This document shows positions 1-10,709 of a stretch of DNA of 64,000 bases, piece after piece. Source of the DNA: Apolygus lucorum (Eukaryota; Arthropoda; Insecta; Hemiptera; Miridae). Position 1 is the stretch's first letter, and every line of letters begins with the position of its first letter. The DNA is taken from the NCBI GenBank assembly GCA_009739505.2, contig CM019173.2, positions 23,967,929 to 24,031,928 on the forward strand, in the 5' to 3' direction. The notes beneath the pieces were generated by a model. That model made no database searches, was not told where the DNA came from, and saw only the letters and a list, made by a program, of their open reading frames with translations. The position numbers and the translations under genes were made by a program.

Positions 1-623
1 TAGGATCCAAACGACCCTCCTGCTGCCCCTAGAAGTTGCCTTCCCATCGACTCAGTTTCGTTCGAACCCCCCCACTACATTAGCGATGCAAGGAACGAAG
101 CTGTCTAATTAATACAGCGCTGAAGGGATCTTCTGGCTTCCTTGAATTCTCGGCTTCATCACTCTTTTACTCCCCTCGCTCTACACATTTTGCTCTCCTT
201 TTCATTCCAGCTCAGCCCGATCCCTGAGGGAGCAAACAAGCTTTGCTCACAGAAAAAAAAATCAAGTGTGTTTGAAAAGTGAAGGGACCTTCCACTGCCT
301 TCCACTTGAGCCCTTGGCCCTTCTTTGGGAGCATGGGAAGCACCCAAGAACAAAGGGCGCTTATAATACTCGACATTGCAATTATACGGGAACACGGCTC
401 CCGCGCCTGCCCTTTTTTTCACAGCTCGTCGACAAAGGTTTCATGTATTTTAGAGAACAAAACGTCGCCTAGAACCAGTTTAAGAATTCAAGTCTGGTTT
501 GAAGTGAGGAAAACCCGGTTTTTTTTCACCAACGTCATCAATAATATATTTACACCGTGTTCAGCTTTGATAACGGTGGAATGAATAGAGTGCAGTCCTT
601 CCTCGAAATCAAGCATGTACCTA
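1..623. other. Unassigned DNA left of the first MITE
   Basis: No gene is recognised. Open frames of 60-100 codons occur on both strands but show no motif and overlap each other, as expected of chance frames. No repeat shared with the rest of the window was noticed. Confidence 0.4.
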
Positions 624-625
624 TA

Positions 626-1149
626 CAGGGTGTAACGGTTAAGGTCGTACAACCGGCCAGGGTTCGATTCTACAACTAATTTGTGACTTTTTTTGTCTCC
701 TGACTTTTTTTTCTTAACCCCCTTAAAATCGGACTTTTCTCACTTTTGAGATTTTTTTTCGTTTTTTCGACCTTACGCCATTAAAACAGCCATAACTCCC
801 TTGTTTTTCAGTCAAAATTCAAATGTAATTATACCGTTGGAAAAAGCGTTTAATTCTCTATCTCCCTAGAGTTAAATAAAACTTTTGAGCCCAAATAGTA
901 AAATCTCGGAAATTTTTCGTTTTTTCAAACGATTGTAACACTGATTGAAACTGCCGGTTAAGTTCTCAATGTAACCCCAAAAGTTGACCCAAAATCTCAG
1001 CTTTCCAACGGTATGGTCATAAAAAATTGTTTACAGTGGACTAATGGTGTAAAATCCCCGTTCCCGTGCCAAAAACCGTGGATTTTCCAGTCAAAATCGA
1101 CGTTTTTTACAACTCTGGCCGGTTGTACGACCTTAATCGTTACACCCTG
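626..1149. mobile_element. Non-autonomous Tc1/mariner-type MITE with TA target duplication
   Basis: The ends are 35-bp inverted repeats (626-660 and 1115-1149) beginning CAGGGTGTAACG, with one mismatch by my count. TA flanks both sides (624-625, 1150-1151). The 524-bp interior is AT-rich and has no coding frame of interest. A terminal CAGGGTG with a TA duplication fits the Tc1/mariner superfamily; assignment beyond that is inference. Interior text (the stretch near 700-790 with TTCTTAACCC and TTTTCGACCTT) resembles the elements at 2762-3640 and 5690-6620, so the three form a loose family. Confidence 0.85.
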
Positions 1150-1151
1150 TA

Positions 1152-1572
1152 TACAATATGAATGAGATGGTTCATGTTGTGACACCATCATATTCTATCA
1201 CGAGGTTTTAGTGAGATTCTGAGATAAGAGATGGCAGCCCGAGGCCAAATTTCGTACACCCCTCATATGAGAACGGAACAACGTAATAATTCACGATTCA
1301 CGTAGAATTTGGTTAATTGGTTCAAAAGGTGAGCAGATTGTTCCAAAAAACATTTTTCAAATTTCGAAAATTTTCGAAAAGTAGCCTTGTGCACCTACAC
1401 TCAAAGTAGGTAACTAAATACATTTTCAAATTTTTTAAAACAATCGCTGAAAACTGGACCATATGATTAATTTTTTTTAAACCGAAATCAAATTTTAGTT
1501 TTCAGAATATGCAGGTGTCTACTTTTAATATGTGCTTAATCAGGGTTAAAATTCTCCAAGGTATTTCCAAAC
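1152..1572. other. AT-rich spacer
   Basis: Low-complexity A/T runs. No gene, RNA or clear repeat boundary was seen. Confidence 0.4.
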
Positions 1573-2019
1573 AAAAACGCTGCAAATCATTGCTCAAAGG
1601 TTTATTATTTTCTGTATAGATCACCCTTCTGTATAGATCACTGGTTCTCCATCAATAGCACCTACCACCATCTGTATTATCCCTTGACCTTCCCTCTCAA
1701 ATTTCAGCTTCCTGCGTTCAATAGGATTGAAAATGGCATCGGAGCTCACTCAGCTGATCAGTGATCTGAAGAGTGAAGAAGATCTCCTCGAATGCTGGAG
1801 ACGCCTGGAAGAGCACTTCCATTCAAAAGGATTGAAAATGGCATCGGAGCTCACTCAGCTGAACAGTGATCTGAGGTGTGAAGAAGAACTCCTCGAATGC
1901 TGGAGACGCCTGGAAGAGCACTTCCATTCAATTGGATTGAAAATGGCTTCGGAGCTCACTCAGCTGATCAGTGATCTGAAGAGTGAAGAAGCCTTTGAGC
2001 AATGATTTGCAGCGTTTTT
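1573..2019 (+). mobile_element. 447-bp inverted-repeat element with a three-copy in-frame 105-bp repeat
   Basis: Perfect 28-bp inverted repeats bound the element (1573-1600 and 1992-2019; they begin AAAAACGCTGCAAATC). Inside, a 105-bp unit is repeated about 2.6 times with starts at ATG 1733, 1838 and 1943. Because 105 is divisible by three, one plus-strand frame stays open (1727-2005) and reads repeats of about 35 residues containing MASELTQL, ECWRRLEEHF and similar charged, helix-prone text. The unit has no Met-independent evidence of expression and matches no family I recognise. A reverse-orientation relative lies near 57180-57300, and single ends with GCTGCAAAT occur near 15025, 16450, 17565, 26703 and 43200. 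No target duplication was found. Confidence 0.7.
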
Positions 2020-2095
2020 TACCCACCAACATTTTTTTTACCTACCAACTTTTTTTTACCTACCAGCTAGGTACTACCTACCACACCATACTGGC
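2020..2095. repeat. Short poly(T)-ACCTACCAA tandem repeat
   Basis: Three imperfect units of a T-run followed by ACC(C/T)ACCAAC directly follow the inverted-repeat element. It may be a tail or a local slippage product. Confidence 0.5.
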
Positions 2096-2099
2096 TTCA

Positions 2100-2755
2100 C
2101 ACCTTCACAATCAAGTTTATTAAAAAGAACTAAACGCTTCACACTCGATTGGAAAAATAGAAAGCTTCATATGGAAATTTGATTACTGGTTACGCAGAAG
2201 GCAAAACTGTATACAAATCGAAGAAATGAACAGCAATCGCATTTTAGTCCGATAAAATTTGAATGGAGATTAGACCTCTTTTGCGATTCATACTCATGAT
2301 TCTGTTTTATCGAAGGAAAACCTTCAAGTACTCGTAGGGACCGAACGGTTTGTCCTATAGAGCTCCGGGTGGTCTCAAAAATTTTTAAAAATTCAATACT
2401 ATTTAAAATTGGTGAAAAAACGATACCTTTATTTCGAGAGTTTTCGAGCTAGGGCACTCTTGAAAATTTCAACCCTTAATTTTCACCCCTTAGAAGTGAC
2501 CTACATCAACCAAAAGCTTCGCGGCACAACTAGACCCCAAATGGAGCCCATATACCAAATTTGAACCAAATCGGTCCAGTGTTGCTAAGAAAAGTGCCGC
2601 GTACGGCGGACGGCGTACGGCGGACGGACGAAATTTTTTTATTCGATTTTCGTATTCTACGTACCTTGAAACGTAAAACATCAAATTTTGAGGGGGTGTT
2701 AAAATTTTTTTTTTTTCTTGCTCGATTCCAAAGGCTTATTATTGAAAATAATAAA
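2100..2755 (-). repeat. Family D interspersed repeat, reverse orientation
   Basis: Contains the reverse complement of blocks shared with 14515-15030 and 15770-16460: the AGACCTCTTTTGCGATTCA block near 2270, the GAGCTCCGGGTGGTCTC block near 2360, the CCAAATGGAGCCCATAT block near 2540 and the TACCTTGAAACGTAAA block near 2662. A short tandem of (G)TACGGCGGACGG lies at 2600-2628. It is bounded on the right by a small palindromic TTATTATTGAAAATAATAA. No coding capacity. Confidence 0.7.
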
Positions 2756-2761
2756 CCAAAA

Positions 2762-3640
2762 CGTCTCTCAGCAATTTTTTCTTAACCCACTCAAAATACC
2801 TTTTTTCACTTCGAAGTTTTTTTTCGCGTTTTCGACATTTTAAACGACATTAAAATCTTTTTAATAATAAACCATTTCTAAAAAATCAATTCAAAAAGCA
2901 AACTTCAAATTTTTTTTGAAATTTGTCTTCTTTTAAATCGAAGTTTTTACTCTGAATCCCAGGCTATTTCAATGGGCTCTCTTCGGAAAAAAAACATGTT
3001 CAAATTGTCAGATTTCCAACGTTCTATCAGTTTTTCTTTTTAAAATTCAAATTGGAAGAGCAAATCAAGTTTGAATGTAAGGAAACGTGAGCTTTACTAG
3101 AAAATCCAGTGTTTTACACGGTGTATGGTCTCCCTCGATCTCAAGATGACTTGACGAGTTTGGTATCATTTCCTATTTAACTTTTTACGCTGAATCCAAT
3201 GGGTGATATTTCCGAAAATTCTGACAGCTTAAAAGTGGATTTTTTGAAGAAAATTTTCATTTTTCTCACATAAAATACGCATTATTTGTAGATATAGTAG
3301 TGAGCATAAATTAACACCTTTCTACTCAATAAAAGCATAAACTTTCTAGAAGATTGATTTTTTAGAAATGGTTCATTGCTAAAAGATTTTGGTTTTTCAC
3401 TAGGTAGCTTGGACAATTAACGCTCTTTCCAACGATATCCTCAAATTTGAATTTACTTGGTAAATAACAGGAGTTATGACAGTTTTAATACGTAAGGTCA
3501 AAACGCGTAAAAAAAACTTCGAAGTGAAAAAAAGGTATTTTGAGTGGGTTAAGAAAACGTTGCTAAGAGACGTTTTTTGTTGGAAATACTTGTAGAATCG
3601 AACCCTGAAGTTATGCCCATATTAAGTGTAGACACCCTAT
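2762..3640. mobile_element. Foldback MITE, right end of the CAGGGTG-type family
   Basis: Sequence at 2764-2860 (CTTAACCCACTCAAAATACC, TTCGAAGT, CGCGTTTTCGAC) is repeated inverted at 3480-3575, giving arms of roughly 90 bp. The right end reads GTGTAGACACCCTATA, similar to the end at 6600-6620. The left CAGGGTG terminus is absent because family D abuts directly, so the element is rearranged or truncated. No coding frame. Confidence 0.6.
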
Positions 3641-4119
3641 ATAATGTTTTGTTGGTAGAGTGCCAAACAACTTTGCACACTTTTTGAACCAATTGCTCGC
3701 AATTCGACATGAATCTCGAAGTGAAACCTGTTTGCGGAATTAAAATACGTAGTCCCGGAGAAGTAAACTAAATTTAAATTTAGAATCAGAAGTACCAACG
3801 TTGTTAATTTATACTCGTTGTTATGATCCACATTGTACATTAATTAGTTCTCCAATAAAACGAAGATGTACGGAGCTACACACAGAAACACGTCAGAATG
3901 ACGTCACCCTTCCTGCACTCCATCCCTTCTACGAAATCATAGAGTGAAAATTTTGTCTCTTAAAGACTCATTCAGGTATGCTCATCATGTAGTCTACTCT
4001 ACTCGATCGAATTGTTCTTTACACCAACCTCGCCTTTTTCACTTCAAGCTAGAGTAACTGCAGAGACCCTGGTTTGGTCTCACCTCTGTAGCCAATCCAC
4101 CTTGAAGCTCTCCTCGCTT
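3641..4119. other. Unassigned spacer
   Basis: No gene, RNA or repeat recognised. Confidence 0.35.
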
Positions 4120-4740
4120 TATATAGGTTAGGTTCATTAGGTAAATGTCCTGTTGATTAACGGTCTGTCTAAACCGACACCGGAGACTACAGGCGAGCCA
4201 ATCTCCATGCACTCCGCCTAGCGGTAGGTCGAAAGACGCCGGGGCGACAGTGCTTAAAGTCTAGGGCTATGGACCATCTCTCTGTTGAGTGGTGTGAGCT
4301 ACCGATGCTCCGACTTCGGTCAAAGCGTCACCTGCCTGCCCTTCTGTTGAGGTCGGATTCGTGGTGGTCGTGGTTGAGCAAACCCTAATTCATGGACTTG
4401 TACCAAGAAGGCTACAAGGGGAGAGATGGCATCCTCAATTGCTAGTCCCCTGAAGATGTCTCTTGGCATGTGAGTTCTGTTATGAACTCGGGTACCAACC
4501 TGTCTGGTTGGTAGAACCTTTGCTAGGAGGTTCGGCCTAACCTGTGGTGTTAATACAAACAGGTACCTAGAGGAGCTGATAGCTATGACTAGCTCCCCTG
4601 GGGCTCCTGGGTGGTGAGTTCTTTTCACTCCCTCAATCACCCTGCTAGGGCTTTCGGGGTTTTATCTATCTGCTCGCAGATGGAGGGGGTTGCGAAATCC
4701 AGTTTGGATCGGCTCTCCTTACAACCAAATAGTAGTTATT
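4120..4740 (-). other. GC-richer block with a 106-codon minus-strand frame, unidentified
   Basis: This block stands out in base composition from the AT-rich flanks. The minus strand is open from 4640 to 4320 (residues include PRDIFRGLAIEDAISPLV). No domain is recognised. The composition and abrupt edges suggest an untranslated or terminal piece of an unidentified retroelement, but no RT, tail or target duplication is visible, so that is a guess. A host exon is the alternative. Confidence 0.3.
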
Positions 4741-5689
4741 TGTCTCCGTTGAGTAGGTACTAAAGAAAAATCAGCAGCCGCACCAAAAAGGTCGTATCCT
4801 TCACTCGCCGACACGCAAACATAACAATCGTTATTTTGAAGCTATAAAATATGAATTTCGCAAGACTGTGACAGGAAGCAGAGCTTATCTTAGTCGTAAG
4901 TGAAAGGAAAGTTGAATGCCATTGGTCGACAAAAGTGCAAGCAGGTGAAAGGGATCTTGTGCGATGGTGGGGGTGAAAGGAGACTTCTGTTTGCTTCAAG
5001 AAGGGAATCTGGAGGATTAGCTGACCAAATGTCTTCATCAACTACACTTATGAGTCGTGTTGAGTAAATTTTCGCATATTTTTGATTCCTGATAGTTTGG
5101 ACGACTCGTGAATCTGTGCGATGATGCAATCAGAAAGCCATGGAAATTTATCCCACGCTTCTATTGCGGAAGCAATAAGAACTGAATGTATTTCACCGAC
5201 GATTTAAATGCAGCTCAGCCTGCCCTCCCAGTTGTGCACGCCACCTTTAAACGGGCATTAAACTTGCTTTCTCATCCCGTGATTGGTTAGTTTAATTTTC
5301 TAAAGAGCATTCCGAAGGATAATTGGTTCCTTCGAATCCCGTAAGAGAAACGGTTGGGGTTGGTGGTGGTAAACTGTAAGAGGTCGTTAATCTATTTTAC
5401 TTCATCCACCGTTTTTCATGGGCTTTGCCTCGAAGGGGGTAGACTGTTTAATCCATTAGGGCGTGTTTACCGGGTGAGAAAATAGGTGAGGCAGTCTCAG
5501 GAAGTTGAAGAAAAAAATTCCAATTTATATGCACTTTCTGATGTTATGCACCGGGTCTGCAATGCCAATGCAAAATTGCACTGGAAATCAAATGTTTTGA
5601 GCATTGGCATAGTAGTGGCCTAACTACTTGTTGATATCAGGGACCCGTTCCACATGTTCACCTCATTATCCTAAACACTATTGAAATTA
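4741..5689. other. Unassigned spacer
   Basis: Short overlapping frames only (60-90 codons). No motif, splice pattern or repeat recognised. Confidence 0.35.
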
Positions 5690-6620
5690 TGAAAAAAAAC
5701 CTCAATTTTTTCTGAAATTACACGTTTTTTCGTATTTAAACATTTTTTTTCTCCTCAAAATTCATATTAAACCTGATAAATTACCTTTAAAGCTGACAAA
5801 TTGGGCATGTTTTTTGAGAAGAGAGCCCGTCGCAGGATGCAAAGATTCAGAGTAAAAATCTCCTTTAAAAAAAGTCAAATTTACTTTCCAAAAAAATCTT
5901 GGCACTATGTAGCTTAGAAATTTAACACTTTTTTCTACGGCATTGAAAAAAAAATTCAAGATTGAATTTACTTGGTAAATAATGGGAGTTATGGGAGTCT
6001 CAATGACACAAAGTCGGAAACATGAAAAAATCTAAAATTGGAAAAACTTGGAACAACAAGGGGTTAAAACTGTTATGTCTGCGTGTCGTCGAGTGAAGGA
6101 GATGACCTTCTCGATGCGGCGTTTGTGTTTAGAGAGAAAAGTCCCTTGTCGAAGAGAATCGCTTATCGAGATTGATCGAGATCCCTTATTATTGATCGAG
6201 ATCCCTTATCGAAGGAGAAGGTAGAGAGCGAAATGAACAAGACGATTGAGTGGACTAGAAGGCATACTGGAGCATCCCTGAGTTAGCTTATATACTCGGA
6301 GAGATTAGTTGAGGGAGAGAGAGGTGGAAGGGTGACGTCATGTTGACGTGTTCTCCCCGTACCTCGTCCCTCCCTTGTGGGTGGTGGCCACAGAGTAACG
6401 GAGACAAGTTGGTCTTGTTGGACAAGTCTTGGGTGACAAGTTGGACCCTTGTGGTGGTGGCTCACTCAGGGATCCTCTTGTACTTCTTTATTTAAGAACT
6501 ATTTGATTATTAAAATGAGGGTCATAACAAAAACAAAATTCCTTCGAGACATTTTTTTGTTGAAAATACCTTGTACAATCGACCCCTGCATTTTGGCCCT
6601 GGTTTAGTGTAGGCACCCTG
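5690..6620. mobile_element. Diverged CAGGGTG-family MITE interrupted by a solo LTR
   Basis: The stretch 5950-6000 (TTGAATTTACTTGGTAAATA, GGGAGTTATG) matches the inner part of the element ending at 3640, and the right end (6545-6620: GTTGAAAATACCTTGTA, CAATCGACCCCTG, TGTAGGCACCCTGTA) matches 3580-3640. The copy is split at 6070 by the LTR at 6071-6529. The left terminus is not identifiable. Confidence 0.55.
6071..6529 (+). mobile_element. Solo LTR of an LTR retrotransposon
   Basis: The 459-bp unit starts TGTTATG and ends CATAACA, a perfect 7-bp inverted terminus of the TG...CA type typical of LTRs. It is flanked by the 5-bp direct repeat AAAAC (6066-6070 and 6530-6534), the duplication length usual for gypsy, copia or BEL elements. 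A TATATA-containing stretch lies near 6288. The block is more GC-rich than its surroundings. No gag or pol frame adjoins it and no second LTR is present, so recombination to a solo LTR is the simplest reading. Similar words (CACAGAGTAA, GGAGACAA) recur near 62010-62030. Confidence 0.8.
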
Positions 6621-7635
6621 TATTCTGAAGCAGGGTACTGTCGAACTTGAAATGCGCTCGTTCTATCGGACAACTAGTTGATAAAATAACTCCCTAATTA
6701 ACGATATGATGGTGATAGCTACCTCTGGGTAATTTAGATTAGATCTCTTATCGATTGACTTTGAATAACGGGGTCTTGATGGTTTGATCATCACTCTCTG
6801 AAATAATTAAAAATAATTGTTAATAATAAGTGTATAATTAGCCATTCAATAAATGAACAGTATTTTCCACCTCATATCCATGTGTAAATGTATAAATCAG
6901 ATAAGTCAATACGAGTTTAAATTACAATTATTACTTCAATGCAATAAGTAAAAATTAACTTTGTAATTATCCTGGAACTTCTGGAAATTATAATGAACAC
7001 CGAACCAATAAACTCCAAGTTCTGAAAACGTGGAACTATCTTCTTGAAAATATCTATTTCCTTGGGTCACATTGAGGCAGCTTTTATGACATACTTTTCC
7101 AGTAAAAGCTGAGACAAAAAAAGATAAAATACATCAGATTTCAATGAAAAATGGTAAATTACTGCTTCGGTCGGGTCGCATCCAACTCATAACTAGAAAG
7201 TTCACAGGAAAACTTGATGAAGGAAGCCGAAGTTCACTCCCAGGAGGTGCGGCAAGACGAGCTCTCAAGGGGTTTCAAAAACGTTGGGAGGAGGAATTAA
7301 AACTACTCCCCTCGTAGTCCGCAGTGAATCCTTCACAGAAGTACCGAAGGGTTAAGATGGTTCTTCCTTAGCATTGTCGGAGGAAGGTACCAAAAATGAA
7401 CGTTCTTTCTTGAATATGAAGATGTTAGAGTATTTCTGTGTGGAAAATTACTTGCAGGGGAAAATGTATAGACAAAACCACTCATGAAGCATACTGAAAC
7501 TAACAGACAAACTTGGACAATTCAGTCGTAAACCCAAAAGCCTGGACTATTACGAACTTATGATCAGGTTTATGCTAAAATAGATCGTGACCAGGCAACC
7601 CTAGCCAACTTCTTATGAGGAGTAATATACTCAGT
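6535..7635. other. Unassigned AT-rich spacer
   Basis: Beyond the MITE end at 6620 no coding region or repeat is recognised. Confidence 0.35.
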
Positions 7636-7997
7636 TTAACCCTCTGCGCTCATTAGAACGCATATTCGGGCCCAAGTTGAGGACAAGGCGCGCCTTACTC
7701 TGGCGTGCAAGAGGTACCCAGTCCTCGGGGAGAAACCCGCGTTTGCCATTAGACCTCCAGACGCCCTGGGCTGGACGCGCAAAATGCGTGTTTTGTGTTC
7801 ATTACCAAGTTGGCGGTCTCTGGGGCTGTTCCCCCGCCCGCTATATGCCGCGTTTTCAACCTCCCGCGGGACTTTGGCAGATGGCGTTGGAAACACTTAG
7901 CGGTATGTTGGGTTGTCCGAGCGAGTCAGCTCTTGCCGTTGAGATTGGGGTAATCTGTGGTCGTAGATCCAACGGCCCCTTGCCACAAAATCATTGA
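7636..7997. other. GC-rich 360-bp island with open frames on both strands, unidentified
   Basis: Plus-strand frame 7677-7997 (106 codons) and minus-strand frame 7636-7896 overlap, which is expected when stop codons are rare in GC-rich DNA. Neither shows a domain. It could be a promoter-type CpG island, an exon or a transposon terminus; nothing here decides. Confidence 0.3.
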
Positions 7998-8177
7998 TTG
8001 ATACGATTGTACAAATTTCAAGTCTCCTAAAGGGCTTACTGGTCACGTACGCCAACTTGAATTAGTGTCTAGGCCTTTTGAGAAACAAACGTCAGGTTCT
8101 AATCTTCACAAAATCATTAATTTCAACAACTGAAACGAAACACGAATGGTTGAAACCAAATCAAATCGAATCAAAGA

Positions 8178-9398
8178 GTTTTTATTTGTAAAGAGCCTTC
8201 GCAGGCAATACAATCGTCACGTATTTTATGGTATTAAATTAAATGTTATTAAATTGTATTAGCAATAAAACTAAATAAAACATTTAAAAAAATACAAAGA
8301 TAGAAAAATAGAGAGATAATCTAAGTCAACATAAAACAGACTAAGTTTGAACATAGGTATAATAAGATCAACTATCATTGATAGTTGATGTCGAAAAAAT
8401 GTTCCACTCTATACCGATACCTTAAAGCACAAAGGTGCTATGTCCAAAAACGGAGTTTTGAGAAAAACGCAAATTAAGTCACCAGTGCACAATTCCTAAA
8501 ATAATGGCTTATTACACCAATCTCTTTAATTTCTTCAAGAAATTTTCGAGCTATAATCGTCAAGAAGGTCAATAACAGTTTTGTTAAATTTGAGTTTTTC
8601 TGAAGTTGAAAAAAAAAATTAAAAAGTGGAAGATGGATGGACATAGCCCCTTTGTGCTTTAAGGTATCGATACAGTTCTCTGTCAACCAAAGAAGAAGAG
8701 TCGAAGAGTCGACATCCAATTTGGTATGGGCTCGTATTAAGCGATGAAGTCAACCTGGCTTGAGAATGACAGAGATTGGGTCGGTTCCTTGTATAATATT
8801 GATGCTTATCCAAACCTCTGCGCAGGATATTTAAGTTAGTTTTCGCAAATATGAGGCACTTCCGAGCTCGCGAAAATGCCCCTTACAGCTCTCGCTCCAA
8901 CCCAGCTTTCGCATAGTACGTACAGCTTTTTTTTGGATTTTGAATATGCTGTCAGCGTGACAAGAGTTTCCCTATAAGACCACACTGTATTAATCGACTG
9001 GCAAAACAAGCATGGTATACCATGAGCAAAACCTCAGATGAAACAGAATGACCAAGTCGTCGAAGCAGAAAGTTGCAGCTGGCCAGCTTAGAAGACAGCA
9101 TCTCTGTGTCGCTTTGCCAGGATAGTAGGTTGTCGACCAGTAATCCCAGAACGCTTACCGAATTTTCGAGACGACCATTTAATTTGAACTTTAGGTATTG
9201 GGTTTTTTGAGCATTCATGAGGAGAGCAGTAGCCGAGCACCACTCCCTGACAATTGATTCAGAGCGTATTAAACTATTCTGGAGTGTCTCATTAGTCGAA
9301 CCAGCAGAAATCAACGAAATGTCATCGGCAAACAAAACCATGCGACCACGATCTAGTTGTGAAATGATATTTCTTAAAGAAACAAGAAAGGGTTTCAT
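8178..9398 (-). pseudogene. Broken LINE reverse transcriptase, 5'-truncated (CR1/L2/jockey-like)
   Basis: The minus strand reads the palm and thumb of a non-LTR retrotransposon RT. The 148-residue open part (9398-8952) contains the catalytic motif FADD at residues 23-26 in the context VLFADDISLI. After a TGA stop (8950-8952) the same frame continues (QHIQNPKKSC), hits another stop near 8885, and a further piece at 8813-8619 carries the common LINE C-terminal signature YYTRNRPNL followed by SPYQIGCRLF. The 3' end has a TTTACAAATAAA-type tail signal (complement near 8181-8192). Fingers, the first catalytic Asp and the endonuclease are missing. It is therefore a dead, 5'-truncated copy. Clade placement is inference from the YNTR-like motif. 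Confidence 0.85.
8404..8672. repeat. Inverted 30-bp duplication inside the LINE 3' region
   Basis: The stretch around 8415-8445 (ACCTTAAAGCACAAAGG then TGCTATGTCC) recurs inverted at 8640-8672, about 190 bp apart. The second copy is part of the LINE coding end (residues LYRYLKAQRG). Either a small inverted-repeat element or a local inverted duplication altered the LINE 3' region. Confidence 0.65.
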
Positions 9399-9417
9399 TT
9401 GATCAGCTGAAATTTAA

Positions 9418-10146
9418 AAATCAGTACACATCAACTTCACTAACCGAAAGATCTCAGCCGTAGAAGTCGAGATCAATTCTAACAAAATTCCGTACGCTGA
9501 TACAGTGAAATACTTGGGGATGACCCTTGACTCCAAACTAAATTGGAACAATCATATTGAAAAGAAGAAGCAGGAATTGAAGATCAAGTTCAGAAGAATG
9601 TATTGGTTAATGGGAAGGAATTCCCGTCTTTCACTTCACAACAAACTGCTTATATATAAGCAGATTCTTCGCCCTATCTGGGCCTATGGGATACAGCTCT
9701 GGGGCTGTGCCAAAAAATCAAATATTAAGAAAATCCAAACCTTTCAGAATAAACTACTGAGAAGTATAGTTGGAGCCCCCTGGTACATGCGAAATGACGA
9801 TATCCATCGAGATTTGAAGATAGAGACTGTCAATGAAACTATTGTCAAATACGCAAGGAAGCACGAACATCGCCTCCACAAACATGAGAACCTGGAGATG
9901 CTCAACGTTTTGGACAACGATGGAGAACTTCGGCGCCTCAAGCGAAACAAACCACTGGATTTAATTGTGCTGTGCCAATAGTTCTTAGTGCAAGTGAAAC
10001 CAAGTGTTCCCGATCCTGCTAAAAATACGGGCTAGGTTTTCCTGAAAACCTGCCCTACAGTGAGATTGAATTATTCTGAAATGAAATATTGCTAGATGAA
10101 ATGTAACTTATGTTCAGTTGCAATAAATAAATCACGATAAAAAAAA
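9418..10146 (+). pseudogene. Jockey-clade LINE, 3' end of ORF2 and tail
   Basis: An open frame from 9418 to 9981 reads the RT thumb and C-terminal region typical of jockey elements: VKYLGMTLDSKLNW, then MYWLMGRNSRLSL, LLIYKQILRPIWAYGIQLWG and APWYMRNDDIHRDL. A TAG stop at 9979-9981 is followed by about 150 bp of 3' UTR, an AATAAA at 10122-10127 and an eight-A tail at 10139-10146. Everything upstream (endonuclease, RT fingers and palm) is missing, so this is a typical 5'-truncated, inactive copy. The frame has no in-frame stop over its 188 codons, suggesting a younger insertion than the neighbouring LINE. Possible short flanking match GAAATTT occurs on both sides, too short to be sure. Confidence 0.9.
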
Positions 10147-10309
10147 GCCGAAATTTGGCTCACTTACGAGAGCAAAAGTTGGTGCAATTCACACTCGTGT
10201 TTCTGACTCACCTTGTCCATCCCTCAGAGTAGGAGTACGTTTAGGGTTGCGAGAAAACCTACTGCCAACTGCCTTCTCCAAGGATCAGAGAGCAGAACAA
10301 ATTGAATTT

Positions 10310-10709
10310 AAATTTCTCCCTTAGAGGGTAAAACGATAGATCATGGTTATGTTTCTATGAATAAACAGAATTTTTTTCTAACAAAAAAAAACTCCGATCG
10401 CACGTAATATATCGCTGTATTTTAGAGAACCTTGCTTTAAAGCTACAAATATGTAGCTATAATTTTGTTTACTGGTATCGCGTTGCAATTTTTTTTTTTT
10501 TTTGTATGTCGTAAAAAATTCCTTGACCCTCAGTCATAAAACATATCCTTGTCAAAAACTCAAAACTCCACGTATTCAAACAGTATTAATAATTCCTACA
10601 TTTTGAGGTAAGGTTCTCTGGAATACAGCAATATATTATTATTCTGTTTACTTTTAGAAACAATTGACATACCCAAGATCTATTGTTTATCCCTCTAAGG
10701 GAGAAATTT
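10310..10709. mobile_element. 400-bp foldback element
   Basis: The two halves are inverted copies: 10310-10440 (AAATTTCTCCCTTAGAGGG, ATAGATC, AATATAT-GCTGTATT, AGAGAACCTT) returns as the complement in 10590-10709 with scattered mismatches. The centre lies near 10500 in a T-run. No coding frame and no clear target duplication. The palindrome at 57323-57389 starts with closely similar text. Confidence 0.75.

Noticed and set aside
2600..2628. GGCGGAC repeat as a telomere or regulatory array
   Set aside because: Only about three short units, and it recurs as part of family D near 18155.
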